DNA of 19,718 nt, taken from Deltaproteobacteria bacterium (GTDB taxonomy: Bacteria > Desulfobacterota > Desulfarculia > Adiutricales > Adiutricaceae). Below the pieces are notes generated by a model. The model ran no database searches, had not been told where the DNA came from, and worked only from the letters and a program-made list of their open reading frames with translations. The stretch is from positions 1 through 19,718 of the forward strand of contig JAISZP010000023.1 in NCBI GenBank assembly GCA_031269135.1, written 5' to 3'. The position numbers and the translations under genes were made by a program. Below, piece after piece: positions 1 to 6,742 of the stretch; position 1 is the first letter of the stretch, and each line of letters begins with the position of its first letter.

Positions 1-12
1 TTGGAGGACAAC

Positions 13-735
13 TTGGGTCAGAAAACACATCCCATAGGATTCAGGCTTGGCGTCATCAAGACGTGGGGTTCGCGCTGGTACGCTCGCCGTGACTTTGGCC
101 TGTTGGTGGTTGAGGATAAAAAGATTCGCGACTACGTGAAAAAGAAGCTTGAGGCCGCCGGCGTCTCTCAGATAGAAATCGAGCGCTTCGGAAACAAGAT
201 CAAGCTGCGCATCCATACCGCCAGGCCAGGCATCGTCATCGGCAAGAAGGGCGCCGAGATCGACAACCTTCGCAAAGATCTGGAAAAGCTCCTGGCTAAG
301 CTTGAACCGCCGCGCCGTGAAGTCGAGCACGCCCAAGAGTCTTCCGGGGAGAAGAAAGCGACAGGCAAGGAAGTCATCATCGACATCCAAGAGGTGCGCA
401 AGCCTGAGATCACCGCCCAGTTGGTCGCCGAAAACGTGGCTCAGCAGTTGCAGCGGCGGGTCGCCTTCCGTAGGGCCATGAAGAAGAGCATGTCGTTGGC
501 CTTCAAGTTTGGGGCTCAGGGCATCAAGATCCACTGCGCCGGTCGCTTGGGCGGAGCTGAAATGGCCCGCAGAGAGTGGTACCGCGAAGGCAGGGTGCCT
601 CTGCATACCTTGCGGGCGGACGTCGATTACGGTTTCGCCGAGGCTAAGACCACCTACGGGATCATCGGGGTCAAGGTCCACATCTTCAAAGGCGAGGTCA
701 TGACGGACGACACCGCCGAGAGCGCTTTGAAATAG
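13..735 (+). CDS. rpsC: 30S ribosomal protein S3
   Basis: S3 binds 16S rRNA in the small-subunit head and helps form the mRNA entry channel. The protein opens with the family start [13 protein letters not shown], carries the KH-domain GKKG loop (residues 77-80), and has the conserved C-terminal stretch ending in [14 protein letters not shown] place the start at TTG 13 because GGAGG at 3-7 is a well-spaced ribosome binding site and the family N-terminus begins there; an in-frame TTG at position 1 would place that site inside the gene. The protein is 240 residues, longer than most S3 proteins because of an extra charged segment at about residues 94-116, after the GKKG helix. It is the first gene here of a truncated S10-type cluster and lies 61 bp upstream of rplP. 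Confidence 0.97.
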   Translation: MGQKTHPIGFRLGVIKTWGSRWYARRDFGLLVVEDKKIRDYVKKKLEAAGVSQIEIERFGNKIKLRIHTARPGIVIGKKGAEIDNLRKDLEKLLAKLEPPRREVEHAQESSGEKKATGKEVIIDIQEVRKPEITAQLVAENVAQQLQRRVAFRRAMKKSMSLAFKFGAQGIKIHCAGRLGGAEMARREWYREGRVPLHTLRADVDYGFAEAKTTYGIIGVKVHIFKGEVMTDDTAESALK

Positions 736-796
736 AGCGAAAGGTTTTGGATTTGGAAGGTCATGCTTTCCGTCCGATTGAGAATGGAGCACAGAG

Positions 797-1213
797 ATGT
801 TATCTCCCAAGAGAACTAAATTCCGAAAGCAGCAAAAAGGTCGCTGGGGCGGTCAAGCCAAGGGCGGGGCTCAACTGGATTTCGGCCGTTTCGGTCTGCA
901 AGCCTTAGATCGGGGCTATATGACCGCTCAGCAGATCGAAGCCGGTCGTGTGGCGATAAATCGTCACGTCAAAAGAGGCGGGCACCTTTGGATTCGCGTT
1001 TTTCCGGACAAGCCTGTATGCAAAAAGCCCGCCGAGACCAGGATGGGCAAAGGCAAGGGAACGCCGGAAGGCTGGGTGGCTCTCATCAAGCCGGGCAGAG
1101 TCGTCTTTGAGATGGATGGGGTAAGCGAGCAGGTGGCCCGCGAGGCTATAAGGTTGGCGGCCAATAAGCTTCCCTTCGCCACTCGCTTCATCGTCAGAGG
1201 GGAGATCCTGTGA
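797..1213 (+). CDS. rplP: 50S ribosomal protein L16
   Basis: L16 sits near the A site and peptidyl-transferase centre of the large subunit and helps position tRNA. The 138-residue product starts [16 protein letters not shown] and keeps the family motifs [23 protein letters not shown] and [14 protein letters not shown]. Length is normal. The ATG is preceded by GGAG at 786-789. The stop codon overlaps the rpmC start by 4 nt (GTGA), so the two are probably translationally coupled. This is the standard order rpsC-rplP-rpmC-rpsQ of the S10 cluster. Confidence 0.98.
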   Translation: MLSPKRTKFRKQQKGRWGGQAKGGAQLDFGRFGLQALDRGYMTAQQIEAGRVAINRHVKRGGHLWIRVFPDKPVCKKPAETRMGKGKGTPEGWVALIKPGRVVFEMDGVSEQVAREAIRLAANKLPFATRFIVRGEIL

Positions 1214-1437
1214 AAACGACAGAGACTTCGAAATTGCGGGAGATGGAAACTAGTGCGCTTTTCGCTAAAGAAAAGCAAAAAAAGGACGAACTCTTCACGT
1301 TAAATATTGAGAAAAACACTGGCTTATTGACTAAAGTCGACCAAATAAAGGCCGCGAAAAAGGAAATTGCCAGGATCAAGACGATCATCCGTGAAAGACA
1401 AGCCGCTGAGGCTAAGTCCGCCGTCAACAAGGGGTAA
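1210..1437 (+). CDS. rpmC: 50S ribosomal protein L29
   Basis: L29 is a small helical large-subunit protein near the peptide exit tunnel, contacting L23. The 75-residue product has the typical two-helix plan: an N-terminal part with LREM, then [10 protein letters not shown] followed by [11 protein letters not shown]. It begins at a GTG that overlaps the rplP stop codon, with GGAG at 1201-1204 as ribosome binding site. The N-terminal half is more divergent than usual and the C-terminus is somewhat extended ([12 protein letters not shown]). Its position between L16 and S17 makes the identity firm. Confidence 0.95.
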   Translation: MKTTETSKLREMETSALFAKEKQKKDELFTLNIEKNTGLLTKVDQIKAAKKEIARIKTIIRERQAAEAKSAVNKG

Positions 1438-1440
1438 ACC

Positions 1441-1698
1441 GTGGAAGGCAGACGTCACAATCAATCTATGACCGGTGTAGTTGTTTCGGACAAAATGGAC
1501 AAGACCGTGGTGGTCCTCGTCAATCGTCTGGTCAAGCACCCAATTTATAAAAAATACATTCGCAGACGGGCTAAATTCATGGCCCATGATGAACTCAACA
1601 CGGCTCGCCTCGGCGACACCGTCGAGATCATCCAGTCAAGGCCCCTGTCGAGGCTCAAGCGTTGGCGACTGACGAAAGTCGTCGCTCGCCAGGCCTAA
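1441..1698 (+). CDS. rpsQ: 30S ribosomal protein S17
   Basis: S17 is a primary 16S rRNA-binding protein with an OB fold. The 85-residue product shows the family signature [16 protein letters not shown], then [18 protein letters not shown] and [13 protein letters not shown]. It starts at GTG 1441, only 3 nt after the rpmC stop, with AAGGGG at 1429-1434 as ribosome binding site inside the end of rpmC. It is the last gene of the S10 cluster here; a 231-bp gap to rplN follows. Confidence 0.97.
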   Translation: MEGRRHNQSMTGVVVSDKMDKTVVVLVNRLVKHPIYKKYIRRRAKFMAHDELNTARLGDTVEIIQSRPLSRLKRWRLTKVVARQA

Positions 1699-1769
1699 GG
1701 CGCCGGCTCGCTAAACTGCGGTGAGCGCTAGGATCGCTTTTCGCTCAAATGCGGCGCATCGGCGCGCGC

Positions 1770-1844
1770 TTGGCGCGGAAAACCTTCTCTCGCTATAGGC
1801 CGAAGATCCTTTGACTTATGGAAAGATCGTCGAACCTATAGAAT
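1770..1844 (+). promoter_or_regulatory. possible promoter region before rplN
   Basis: Two imperfect sigma70-like pairs lie in the gap between rpsQ and rplN, the place where the spc promoter lies in E. coli. One is TTGGCG (1770-1775) with TATAGG (1794-1799), 18 bp apart. The other is TTGACT (1811-1816) with TATAGA (1837-1842), but its spacing of 20 bp is too long to be comfortable. Neither is convincing alone; position is the main argument. Confidence 0.3.
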
Positions 1845-1857
1845 GCTTTGGGCCGAC

Positions 1858-1890
1858 AAGCGGCGACAATAAGAAAGGAGGCCGCTTTTT
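1858..1890 (+). terminator. terminator-like hairpin upstream of rplN
   Basis: AAGCGGC (1858-1864) pairs with GCCGCTT (1881-1887) across a 16-nt loop, and the right arm runs into five T residues (1886-1890). The shape is that of an intrinsic terminator or attenuator, though the loop is long. The loop holds AAAGGAGG (1873-1880), a perfect anti-16S match with no start codon at normal distance. It could be a weak terminator of the S10 transcript, an attenuator, or chance. Confidence 0.35.
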
Positions 1891-1929
1891 CCTATATCAC
1901 TTAGGTTTTTGTGGAAAACAGCGGATAAA

Positions 1930-2298
1930 ATGATACAACCAGAAACTAGATTGACTGTAGCCGACAATTCCGGAGCTAAACAAGTCTATTGCATAAAGGT
2001 GCTTGGAGGCAGCCGTCGTCGCTACGCTTCCTTGGGAGACATCATCGTGGTCTCCGTCAAGGAGGCCTTGCCCGGCTCCAAGGTCAAAAAGGGCGACGTG
2101 GTCAAAGCGGTGGTGGTCAGAACCGTCAAGGAAGTCGGTCGTCAAGACGGTTCCTTCATTAAATTCGACGACAACAGCGCCGTTCTGATCAACAACGCCA
2201 GAGAACCCATCGGAACCCGCATCTTCGGGCCGGTGGCCAGAGAACTCAGAAGTCGCCGTTTCATGAAGATAGTCTCTTTGGCCCCTGAAGTCATTTAA
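1930..2298 (+). CDS. rplN: 50S ribosomal protein L14
   Basis: L14 is a conserved beta-barrel protein at the subunit interface, contacting 16S rRNA through an intersubunit bridge. The 122-residue product begins [17 protein letters not shown], followed by the family motifs [25 protein letters not shown] and [11 protein letters not shown] choose ATG 1930 because it restores the standard N-terminus; an in-frame TTG at 1909 would add seven non-family residues. The ribosome binding site is weak. It is the first gene of the spc cluster and is followed by rplX after 10 nt. Confidence 0.97.
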   Translation: MIQPETRLTVADNSGAKQVYCIKVLGGSRRRYASLGDIIVVSVKEALPGSKVKKGDVVKAVVVRTVKEVGRQDGSFIKFDDNSAVLINNAREPIGTRIFGPVARELRSRRFMKIVSLAPEVI

Positions 2299-2308
2299 GG
2301 CGGAAAAA

Positions 2309-2656
2309 ATGAGAAAGAATTGCCAGTTCAAAAAAGGTGACCGCCTCCAGGTTATGGTGGGCAGATCATTTAAGGCCGTCGGCACTTTTAAGAAGTACGA
2401 TCCTAAAAAACAGATGGTTCTTATCGACAGAGTGAATTTGCAGATAAAGCACCAAAAACCCGATCCCAACCGGGGCATAAAGGGCGGTCGGGAAAATATC
2501 GAAGCGCCGGTTCATGTCTCCAACGTGGCTCTTGTTTGCCCCAAGTGCATGCTGCCGACAAGAATCGGGCATGAGATCCTCAAAAAGACCGACGATTCGG
2601 ACAGCCCCAACAAGGTGCGCGTTTGCCGTCGATGCAAGGCTCAAATCGACAATTGA
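2309..2656 (+). CDS. rplX: 50S ribosomal protein L24, zinc-ribbon type
   Basis: L24 is an assembly-initiating protein that binds 23S rRNA near the tunnel exit. The 115-residue product has the KOW-like start KKGDRLQVMVG, the middle motif VNLQIKHQKPDPNRGIKGGR, and a C-terminal pair of cysteine knuckles at C77/C80 and C106/C109 that likely bind zinc. This C-terminus is common in L24 proteins, but the loop between the knuckles (KKTDDSDSPNK) is a little long. AAGGCGG (2297-2303) provides the ribosome binding site and overlaps the end of rplN. Confidence 0.96.
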   Translation: MRKNCQFKKGDRLQVMVGRSFKAVGTFKKYDPKKQMVLIDRVNLQIKHQKPDPNRGIKGGRENIEAPVHVSNVALVCPKCMLPTRIGHEILKKTDDSDSPNKVRVCRRCKAQIDN

Positions 2657-2754
2657 TCCGATAGCCTTCAGGCCCGTTATGCATGTCAATGGCCTTAAAG
2701 TCCATCGGGACCACCCGAAGGGACGCCTCAGGGCGGCCGAAACCAGGAGTGCAG

Positions 2755-3309
2755 ATGCCTCGATTAAAAGACCACTACGAAAAAAACGTGGTGCCCAAAT
2801 TAATTGCTCATTTTAATTATAAAAATCCCAATCAAGTCCCGAAGGTCGTCAAAGTCACCTTGAATATGGGCCTTGGCGAGGCCATCCAGAACGCCAAGAT
2901 TCTCGACAGCGCCTCCACCGAACTTTCCGCCATAGCCGGCCAGAAAGCCGTCATAACTAAGGCTCGCCGCTCCATCGCCGCCTTCAAGCTCAGAGAGAAC
3001 ATGGCCATTGGGGTGATGGTGACTTTGCGGCGCAATAAGATGCATTTCTTTTTAGATAAGCTGATCAACGTAGTATTGCCCAGGGTCAGAGATTTCAGAG
3101 GCATTAGTCCGAAGGCTTTCGACGGACGGGGCAATTATACTCTCGGCTTGAAGGAACACCTCATTTTTCCCGAAATAGACTACGATAAGATTGATAAAAT
3201 CAAGGGCTTAAACATTAGCATCGTCACCACCGCCAAGACCGATGACGAGGCTAGGTTTCTTTTGGCTGAGCTGGGCTTGCCCTTCCGCAAACCGGGCCAG
3301 CAACACTAA
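2755..3309 (+). CDS. rplE: 50S ribosomal protein L5
   Basis: L5 binds 5S rRNA and contacts the P-site tRNA from the central protuberance. The 184-residue protein begins [16 protein letters not shown] and carries [30 protein letters not shown], the [21 protein letters not shown] signature and the C-terminal [21 protein letters not shown] 2755 is chosen because AGGAGT (2745-2750) sits just upstream and the family N-terminus starts there; the frame stays open to an ATG at 2683, but those 24 extra codons are not family-like. The 98-nt gap after rplX contains small GC hairpins but nothing I can assign as a repressor site. Confidence 0.97.
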   Translation: MPRLKDHYEKNVVPKLIAHFNYKNPNQVPKVVKVTLNMGLGEAIQNAKILDSASTELSAIAGQKAVITKARRSIAAFKLRENMAIGVMVTLRRNKMHFFLDKLINVVLPRVRDFRGISPKAFDGRGNYTLGLKEHLIFPEIDYDKIDKIKGLNISIVTTAKTDDEARFLLAELGLPFRKPGQQH

Positions 3310-3342
3310 GATGACCACAACACTTCCAAGGAGTCGTTAGGG

Positions 3343-3528
3343 ATGGCCAAAACATCCATGATAGTCAAGGCGGCCAGACCGGCCAAGTTCTCTTCCAGGG
3401 CTTACAACCGCTGCCCGATCTGCGGTCGGCCTCGAGGTTACTTGCGTAGATATCATCTCTGCCGCATTTGTTTTAGGAAGATGGCCTTAGCCGGCGAGAT
3501 ACCCGGCGTGGTTAAAGCGAGCTGGTGA
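3343..3528 (+). CDS. rpsN: 30S ribosomal protein S14, zinc-binding (type Z)
   Basis: S14 binds 16S rRNA in the small-subunit head. This is the short 61-residue zinc form, with C24-x2-C27 and C40-x2-C43 around the [12 protein letters not shown] core, rather than the ~100-residue cysteine-free form. The ATG is preceded by AAGGAG (3328-3333). It sits between L5 and S8 as usual. A 195-bp gap with tandem repeats follows, which is long for this position. Confidence 0.97.
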   Translation: MAKTSMIVKAARPAKFSSRAYNRCPICGRPRGYLRRYHLCRICFRKMALAGEIPGVVKASW

Positions 3529-3567
3529 CAGCCGAGCAAGCGGCTCAAGCGGCCTAAGCGTTCTGCA

Positions 3568-3616
3568 GCCTAATTATTGCTGTAGCTTAATTATTCTATA
3601 GCTTAATTATTCTATA
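3568..3616. repeat. 16-bp tandem repeat between rpsN and rpsH
   Basis: Two identical 16-bp units, GCTTAATTATTCTATA at 3585-3600 and 3601-3616, are preceded by a diverged 17-bp copy (GCCTAATTATTGCTGTA, 3568-3584). The array is AT-rich and lies in the non-coding gap. It suggests replication slippage; whether it has a regulatory role is unknown. Confidence 0.9.
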
Positions 3617-3723
3617 GCTCGGTTGTAGAGCGGACGGCTTTTAAGCTCAGCCGAAATTTAGTCGTCAACCGATGAAGAAATATTTTCCCTTGACCATATT
3701 CAAGGGGTTTTGCGAGTTTTTAT

Positions 3724-4122
3724 ATGACCATGACCGATCCCATAGCCGATCTCCTGACCCGCATTCGTAACGCCTTAATCGCCCGTCACGACCGGGTGGA
3801 TATACCCGCCTCGAGGTTGAAGGTGGCCATCGTCAGGATACTTAAAGACGAGGGTTTCATAAAGAATTTTAAGGTCAGCCGCGACAATAAGCAGGGGACG
3901 ATTAGAATCTTTTTAAAATACACCGATCGCAACACTCCCGTCATCAGCGGACTTGACCGCATATCCAAACCCGGCAGAAGAGTCTACATGAAGGCCCTTG
4001 AGATCCAACCGGTGCTTTCAGGCTTAGGCGTTTTGATCGTCTCGACCTCCCGCGGGGTCATGACCGACAAAGAAGCCAGGCGTCACAACTTAGGCGGCGA
4101 GACTCTGTGCCAGATCTGGTGA
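3724..4122 (+). CDS. rpsH: 30S ribosomal protein S8
   Basis: S8 is a primary 16S rRNA-binding protein and, in E. coli, the translational repressor of the spc operon. The 132-residue product has the family start [15 protein letters not shown], the middle motif [22 protein letters not shown], and the C-terminal signature [21 protein letters not shown] ending in LCQIW. ATG 3724 and ATG 3730 (which would begin MTDPIAD) are both possible; neither has a good ribosome binding site, and AAGGGG at 3702-3707 is too far away. A hairpin at 4124-4144 follows the stop codon. Confidence 0.96.
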   Translation: MTMTDPIADLLTRIRNALIARHDRVDIPASRLKVAIVRILKDEGFIKNFKVSRDNKQGTIRIFLKYTDRNTPVISGLDRISKPGRRVYMKALEIQPVLSGLGVLIVSTSRGVMTDKEARRHNLGGETLCQIW

Positions 4123-4123
4123 A

Positions 4124-4144
4124 GGCTTTTTCTCGGAAAAAGCT
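4124..4144 (+). other. hairpin just after rpsH
   Basis: GGCTTTTTC (4124-4132) can pair with GAAAAAGCT (4136-4144) across a 3-nt loop, starting 2 nt after the rpsH stop. The stem has one G-U pair. There is no U-tract after it, so it does not look like an intrinsic terminator; it could stabilise or process the mRNA. Confidence 0.4.
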
Positions 4145-4231
4145 CCCGCTCCTCGCCTCAGGCGCGGCCCCTCGCCCATCGATATTCGCCTGCGTTTTTG
4201 TGGTGAAATATAGTTTTTATGGTGAAATCCA

Positions 4232-4777
4232 ATGAGTAGAATCGGCAAATTGCCCATAACGTTGCCTACAGGCGTGAAAGTCAACTGGAAGGCCCCGGTC
4301 ATAGAAGTCGTCGGCGCGAAAACGACGCTTTCCAGAAAGCTTCATCAAACAATAGATGTAAATCTCATCGACAGCAAGATAATAGTCAAGCCGAAAGTCG
4401 AAACGCCCGACAGCCGGGCCCTGTGGGGTTTGTCCCGCACGCTGGTCAACAATATGGTTCAAGGCGTCTCGGCGGGTTTCACCAAGATCCTGGAAGTGGT
4501 AGGCGTAGGTTGGAGGGTGGAATTGACCGATCCTCAGACCTTGAAACTTTCTCTGGGCTTTTCCCATCCGGTGGATTTCAAGTTGCCTGCCGGCGTCAGC
4601 GCGGTGGTCGACGCCAAGGCCAATAGGATAACGTTGAACAGCGCCGATAAGGAATTGTTGGGCCTGACGGCCGCCCGCATCAGGGCTTACCGCAAACCGG
4701 AACCCTATAAAGGCAAAGGCATAAAATACGCCGGCGAACGTATCCAGCGCAAAGTCGGCAAAGCCGGCGGCAAGTAA
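4232..4777 (+). CDS. rplF: 50S ribosomal protein L6
   Basis: L6 sits near the sarcin-ricin loop and the GTPase-associated region of the large subunit. The 181-residue product begins MSRIGKLPITLPTGVKV and ends with the family signature RKPEPYKGKGIKYAGERIQRK. Internal motifs such as LWGLSRTLVNNMVQGVSAGF and the two repeated L6 folds are intact, and length is normal. The ribosome binding site is weak (GGTGA at about 4220-4224). It lies between S8 and L18 as in the standard spc order. Confidence 0.97.
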   Translation: MSRIGKLPITLPTGVKVNWKAPVIEVVGAKTTLSRKLHQTIDVNLIDSKIIVKPKVETPDSRALWGLSRTLVNNMVQGVSAGFTKILEVVGVGWRVELTDPQTLKLSLGFSHPVDFKLPAGVSAVVDAKANRITLNSADKELLGLTAARIRAYRKPEPYKGKGIKYAGERIQRKVGKAGGK

Positions 4778-4829
4778 GCCTTAGGCGTTTCGGCGGCGGT
4801 CGGAAAAAAAAGATAAGGCCGGCCTCATA

Positions 4830-4871
4830 ATAAGCAGCCGGCGATAAGCAGTCGGCGATTTAAGTCGGCGG
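4830..4871. repeat. 14-bp tandem repeat between rplF and rplR
   Basis: Three units of 14 bp are adjacent: ATAAGCAGCCGGCG (4830-4843), ATAAGCAGTCGGCG (4844-4857) and ATTTAAGTCGGCGG (4858-4871). The first two differ by one base and the third is diverged. They fill the middle of the 144-bp gap. The unit is unrelated to the repeats in the other gaps. Confidence 0.88.
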
Positions 4872-4921
4872 TCAAAACCGGCATTAAGAAATTGATTCAA
4901 GGCCAGTATTGAGGTGTTCTA

Positions 4922-5290
4922 ATGGTTGCTCATAATCTCCGCTTGGAAGCTCGCCTTCGTAGGCAGGCGCGGGTGCGCAAAAAGGTGCGAGGGACCCCGC
5001 AGCGTCCTCGTTTATGCGTTTTTCGCTCAGCGGTCCATATATACGCTCAGATCATCGACGACAAAAATGGCGTTACATTAGTCGCGCTGTCGACCTTAAA
5101 CAAAGACCTTAAAGAATCCCTCAAGGGTCTTAAAAAGACCGACCAAGCTCGTCGGGTCGGTAAGGCATTGGCCGAAGCGGGCAAGGAAAAGGGCATCAAT
5201 GAGGTCGTCTTTGATCGCAACGGATTTTTGTATCACGGTCGGGTCAAAGCTTTGTCTGAAGGCGCCCGTGAAGCTGGCCTCCAATTTTAG
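4922..5290 (+). CDS. rplR: 50S ribosomal protein L18
   Basis: L18 binds 5S rRNA and helps attach it to the large subunit. The 122-residue product shows the basic N-terminus ([15 protein letters not shown]), [19 protein letters not shown], and the C-terminal [32 protein letters not shown] (4911-4916) is a well-placed ribosome binding site for ATG 4922. rpsE follows after 23 nt. Confidence 0.97.
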   Translation: MVAHNLRLEARLRRQARVRKKVRGTPQRPRLCVFRSAVHIYAQIIDDKNGVTLVALSTLNKDLKESLKGLKKTDQARRVGKALAEAGKEKGINEVVFDRNGFLYHGRVKALSEGAREAGLQF

Positions 5291-5313
5291 CCAAAGGCAA
5301 GAGGTAATTTAGA

Positions 5314-5814
5314 GTGTTTCGGCCTGAAATGGAAGAGCAAAATCTTATAGACAAAGTTGTTCACGTAAACCGCGTGGCTAAGGTGGTCAAGGGCGGCCGC
5401 AGATTCTCGTTTTCCGCCATCGTCGTAGTCGGCGACGGTCAGGGGAAGGTGGGATTTGGTTTGGGCAAGGCCAGCGAAGTGCCGGAGGCGATTCGCAAGG
5501 GCATGGAGAGGGCCAAGAAAAACGTCTTTACCGTCGACTTGGCCGGAACTACCGTCCCTCACCAAGCCATCGGCAACTCGGGTAGCGGTTCGGTGCTCCT
5601 CAAACCCGCCGCCAAGGGCACGGGCGTCATTGCCGGAGGCTCGGTCAGGGCAGTGGTCGAAGCTGCCGGAGTCAAGGACATCCTCACTAAGGTTTTAGGC
5701 TCCAATAATCCTCACAACGTCGTCAGGGCCACCATGGACGCCTTGAGGAAGATGAAATTGGGAAAGACGGTCGCCAAAGAACGCGGAATCCCGGTGGAGC
5801 GCCTAAGAGTTTGA
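5314..5814 (+). CDS. rpsE: 30S ribosomal protein S5
   Basis: S5 is involved in decoding fidelity and lies at the mRNA entry side of the small subunit. The 166-residue product contains the double-stranded-RNA-binding part ([24 protein letters not shown]) and the C-terminal domain with the [10 protein letters not shown] and [16 protein letters not shown] motifs. GAGGT at 5301-5305 is 8 nt before GTG 5314, which I prefer to the in-frame ATG 5329 that lacks a close ribosome binding site. A repeat-rich gap of 221 bp follows, where rpmD would normally come at once. Confidence 0.97.
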   Translation: MFRPEMEEQNLIDKVVHVNRVAKVVKGGRRFSFSAIVVVGDGQGKVGFGLGKASEVPEAIRKGMERAKKNVFTVDLAGTTVPHQAIGNSGSGSVLLKPAAKGTGVIAGGSVRAVVEAAGVKDILTKVLGSNNPHNVVRATMDALRKMKLGKTVAKERGIPVERLRV

Positions 5815-5820
5815 GTCGTT

Positions 5821-5911
5821 GATTTTAAGATCATATATTTGATTTTAAGAGCATATATTTGATTTTAAGATCATGTATTTTTTAGACTCTTGATTTTAAG
5901 ATCAAACGCTT
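5821..5911. repeat. 20-bp tandem repeat between rpsE and rpmD
   Basis: Three contiguous 20-bp units, of consensus GATTTTAAGATCATATATTT, occupy 5821-5840, 5841-5860 and 5861-5880 with single-base differences (T to G in the second, A to G in the third). A fourth, diverged copy starts at 5892 (GATTTTAAGATCAAACGC) after an 11-bp break. The T-tracts recur every 20 bp, close to two helical turns, so the DNA may be curved. Confidence 0.93.
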
Positions 5912-5955
5912 TAAGCTGTCGGCTCGACGTTTGCTTCAGTCGGCGCCAAGATATG

Positions 5956-6001
5956 GCATCTAATTTTTTTTTAGCGTCTAGTTTTTAGCATCTAGATTTT
6001 T
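5956..6001. repeat. T-rich ~15-bp repeat upstream of rpmD
   Basis: Three diverged units share the pattern GCRTCTAR followed by a run of T: 5956-5972, 5974-5986 and 5988-6001. They lie shortly before the rpmD ribosome binding site and follow the 20-bp array in the same gap. Confidence 0.65.
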
Positions 6002-6035
6002 AATTGCACATTTGAGCGCCTTTCAGGAGCTTTGT

Positions 6036-6227
6036 ATGAATAAGCTTAATGTAACGTTAGTCAAAAGCACCTCGGGCCGCGTTCCGACCCATAGGCGCAC
6101 AGTCAGGGCCTTGGGCCTAAGGCGTGTGGGACATACCGTCGTCCATAACGCGACCGATCCCATAAAAGGCATGGTGAAACAGGTCAGCTATCTACTCAAG
6201 GTGGTGGAGTTCGATGAAGTTAAGTGA
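6036..6227 (+). CDS. rpmD: 50S ribosomal protein L30
   Basis: L30 is a small, non-universal large-subunit protein. The 63-residue product starts MNKLNVTLVKSTSG and keeps HRRTVRALGLRRVGHTVVHN and the C-terminal MVKQVSYLLKV. AGGAG (6025-6029) is 6 nt before ATG 6036, which supports that start over an open frame reaching farther upstream. It overlaps rplO by 14 nt, suggesting translational coupling. Confidence 0.96.
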   Translation: MNKLNVTLVKSTSGRVPTHRRTVRALGLRRVGHTVVHNATDPIKGMVKQVSYLLKVVEFDEVK

Positions 6228-6660
6228 TTTAGCTCCTATTGCCGGTTCCAAGAAAAAAGCCAAAAGGATCGGTCGGGGTGAAGGTTCGGGTTCAGGCAAG
6301 ACTTCCGGGCGTGGTCATAAAGGACAGAAAGCCAGAAGCGGCGGGGGCACCCGTCCGGGATTCGAAGGCGGGCAGATGCCTTTGCAGAGGCGTCTTCCCA
6401 AGAGAGGCTTTACCAACGTCTTTAAAAAACAGTACTCTATCGTCAACGTCGACGCTCTGAGCTGTTTCGAGCCTGATTCGGTCGTCGATTCGTCCTGTTT
6501 AGCCGATAAGGGTTTAATTAAGAATACGAACCTTCCCGTCAAGCTCCTTGGCGACGGCGAGGTTTCTCATAAGTTGACGGTCAAGGTCCAAGCGGCGTCT
6601 AAGATTGCCATAGAGAAAATTACGCAAAAAGGCGGCCAGGTGGAAATACTGACCGTTTAG
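6214..6660 (+). CDS. rplO: 50S ribosomal protein L15
   Basis: L15 is a late-assembling large-subunit protein with a long Gly/Arg-rich extension into 23S rRNA. The 148-residue product shows that region (RIGRGEGSGSGKTSGRGHKG), then RPGFEGGQMPLQRRLPKRGF and a C-terminal globular part ending GGQVEILTV. GGAG (6206-6209) lies inside rpmD, and the gene starts within the end of rpmD. secY follows after 82 bp. Confidence 0.97.
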   Translation: MKLSDLAPIAGSKKKAKRIGRGEGSGSGKTSGRGHKGQKARSGGGTRPGFEGGQMPLQRRLPKRGFTNVFKKQYSIVNVDALSCFEPDSVVDSSCLADKGLIKNTNLPVKLLGDGEVSHKLTVKVQAASKIAIEKITQKGGQVEILTV

Positions 6661-6742
6661 CCGATTGTGCGACTTCACTATAAGCAGCTTTACTTCAAGT
6701 CATGTCTAATGGGCATACCCAACAACAGCTGAGGAAAACAAT

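Noticed and set aside
1897..2478. A 193-codon open frame on the minus strand across rplN and rplX.
   Set aside because: It is antisense to two certain ribosomal genes and has no family resemblance.
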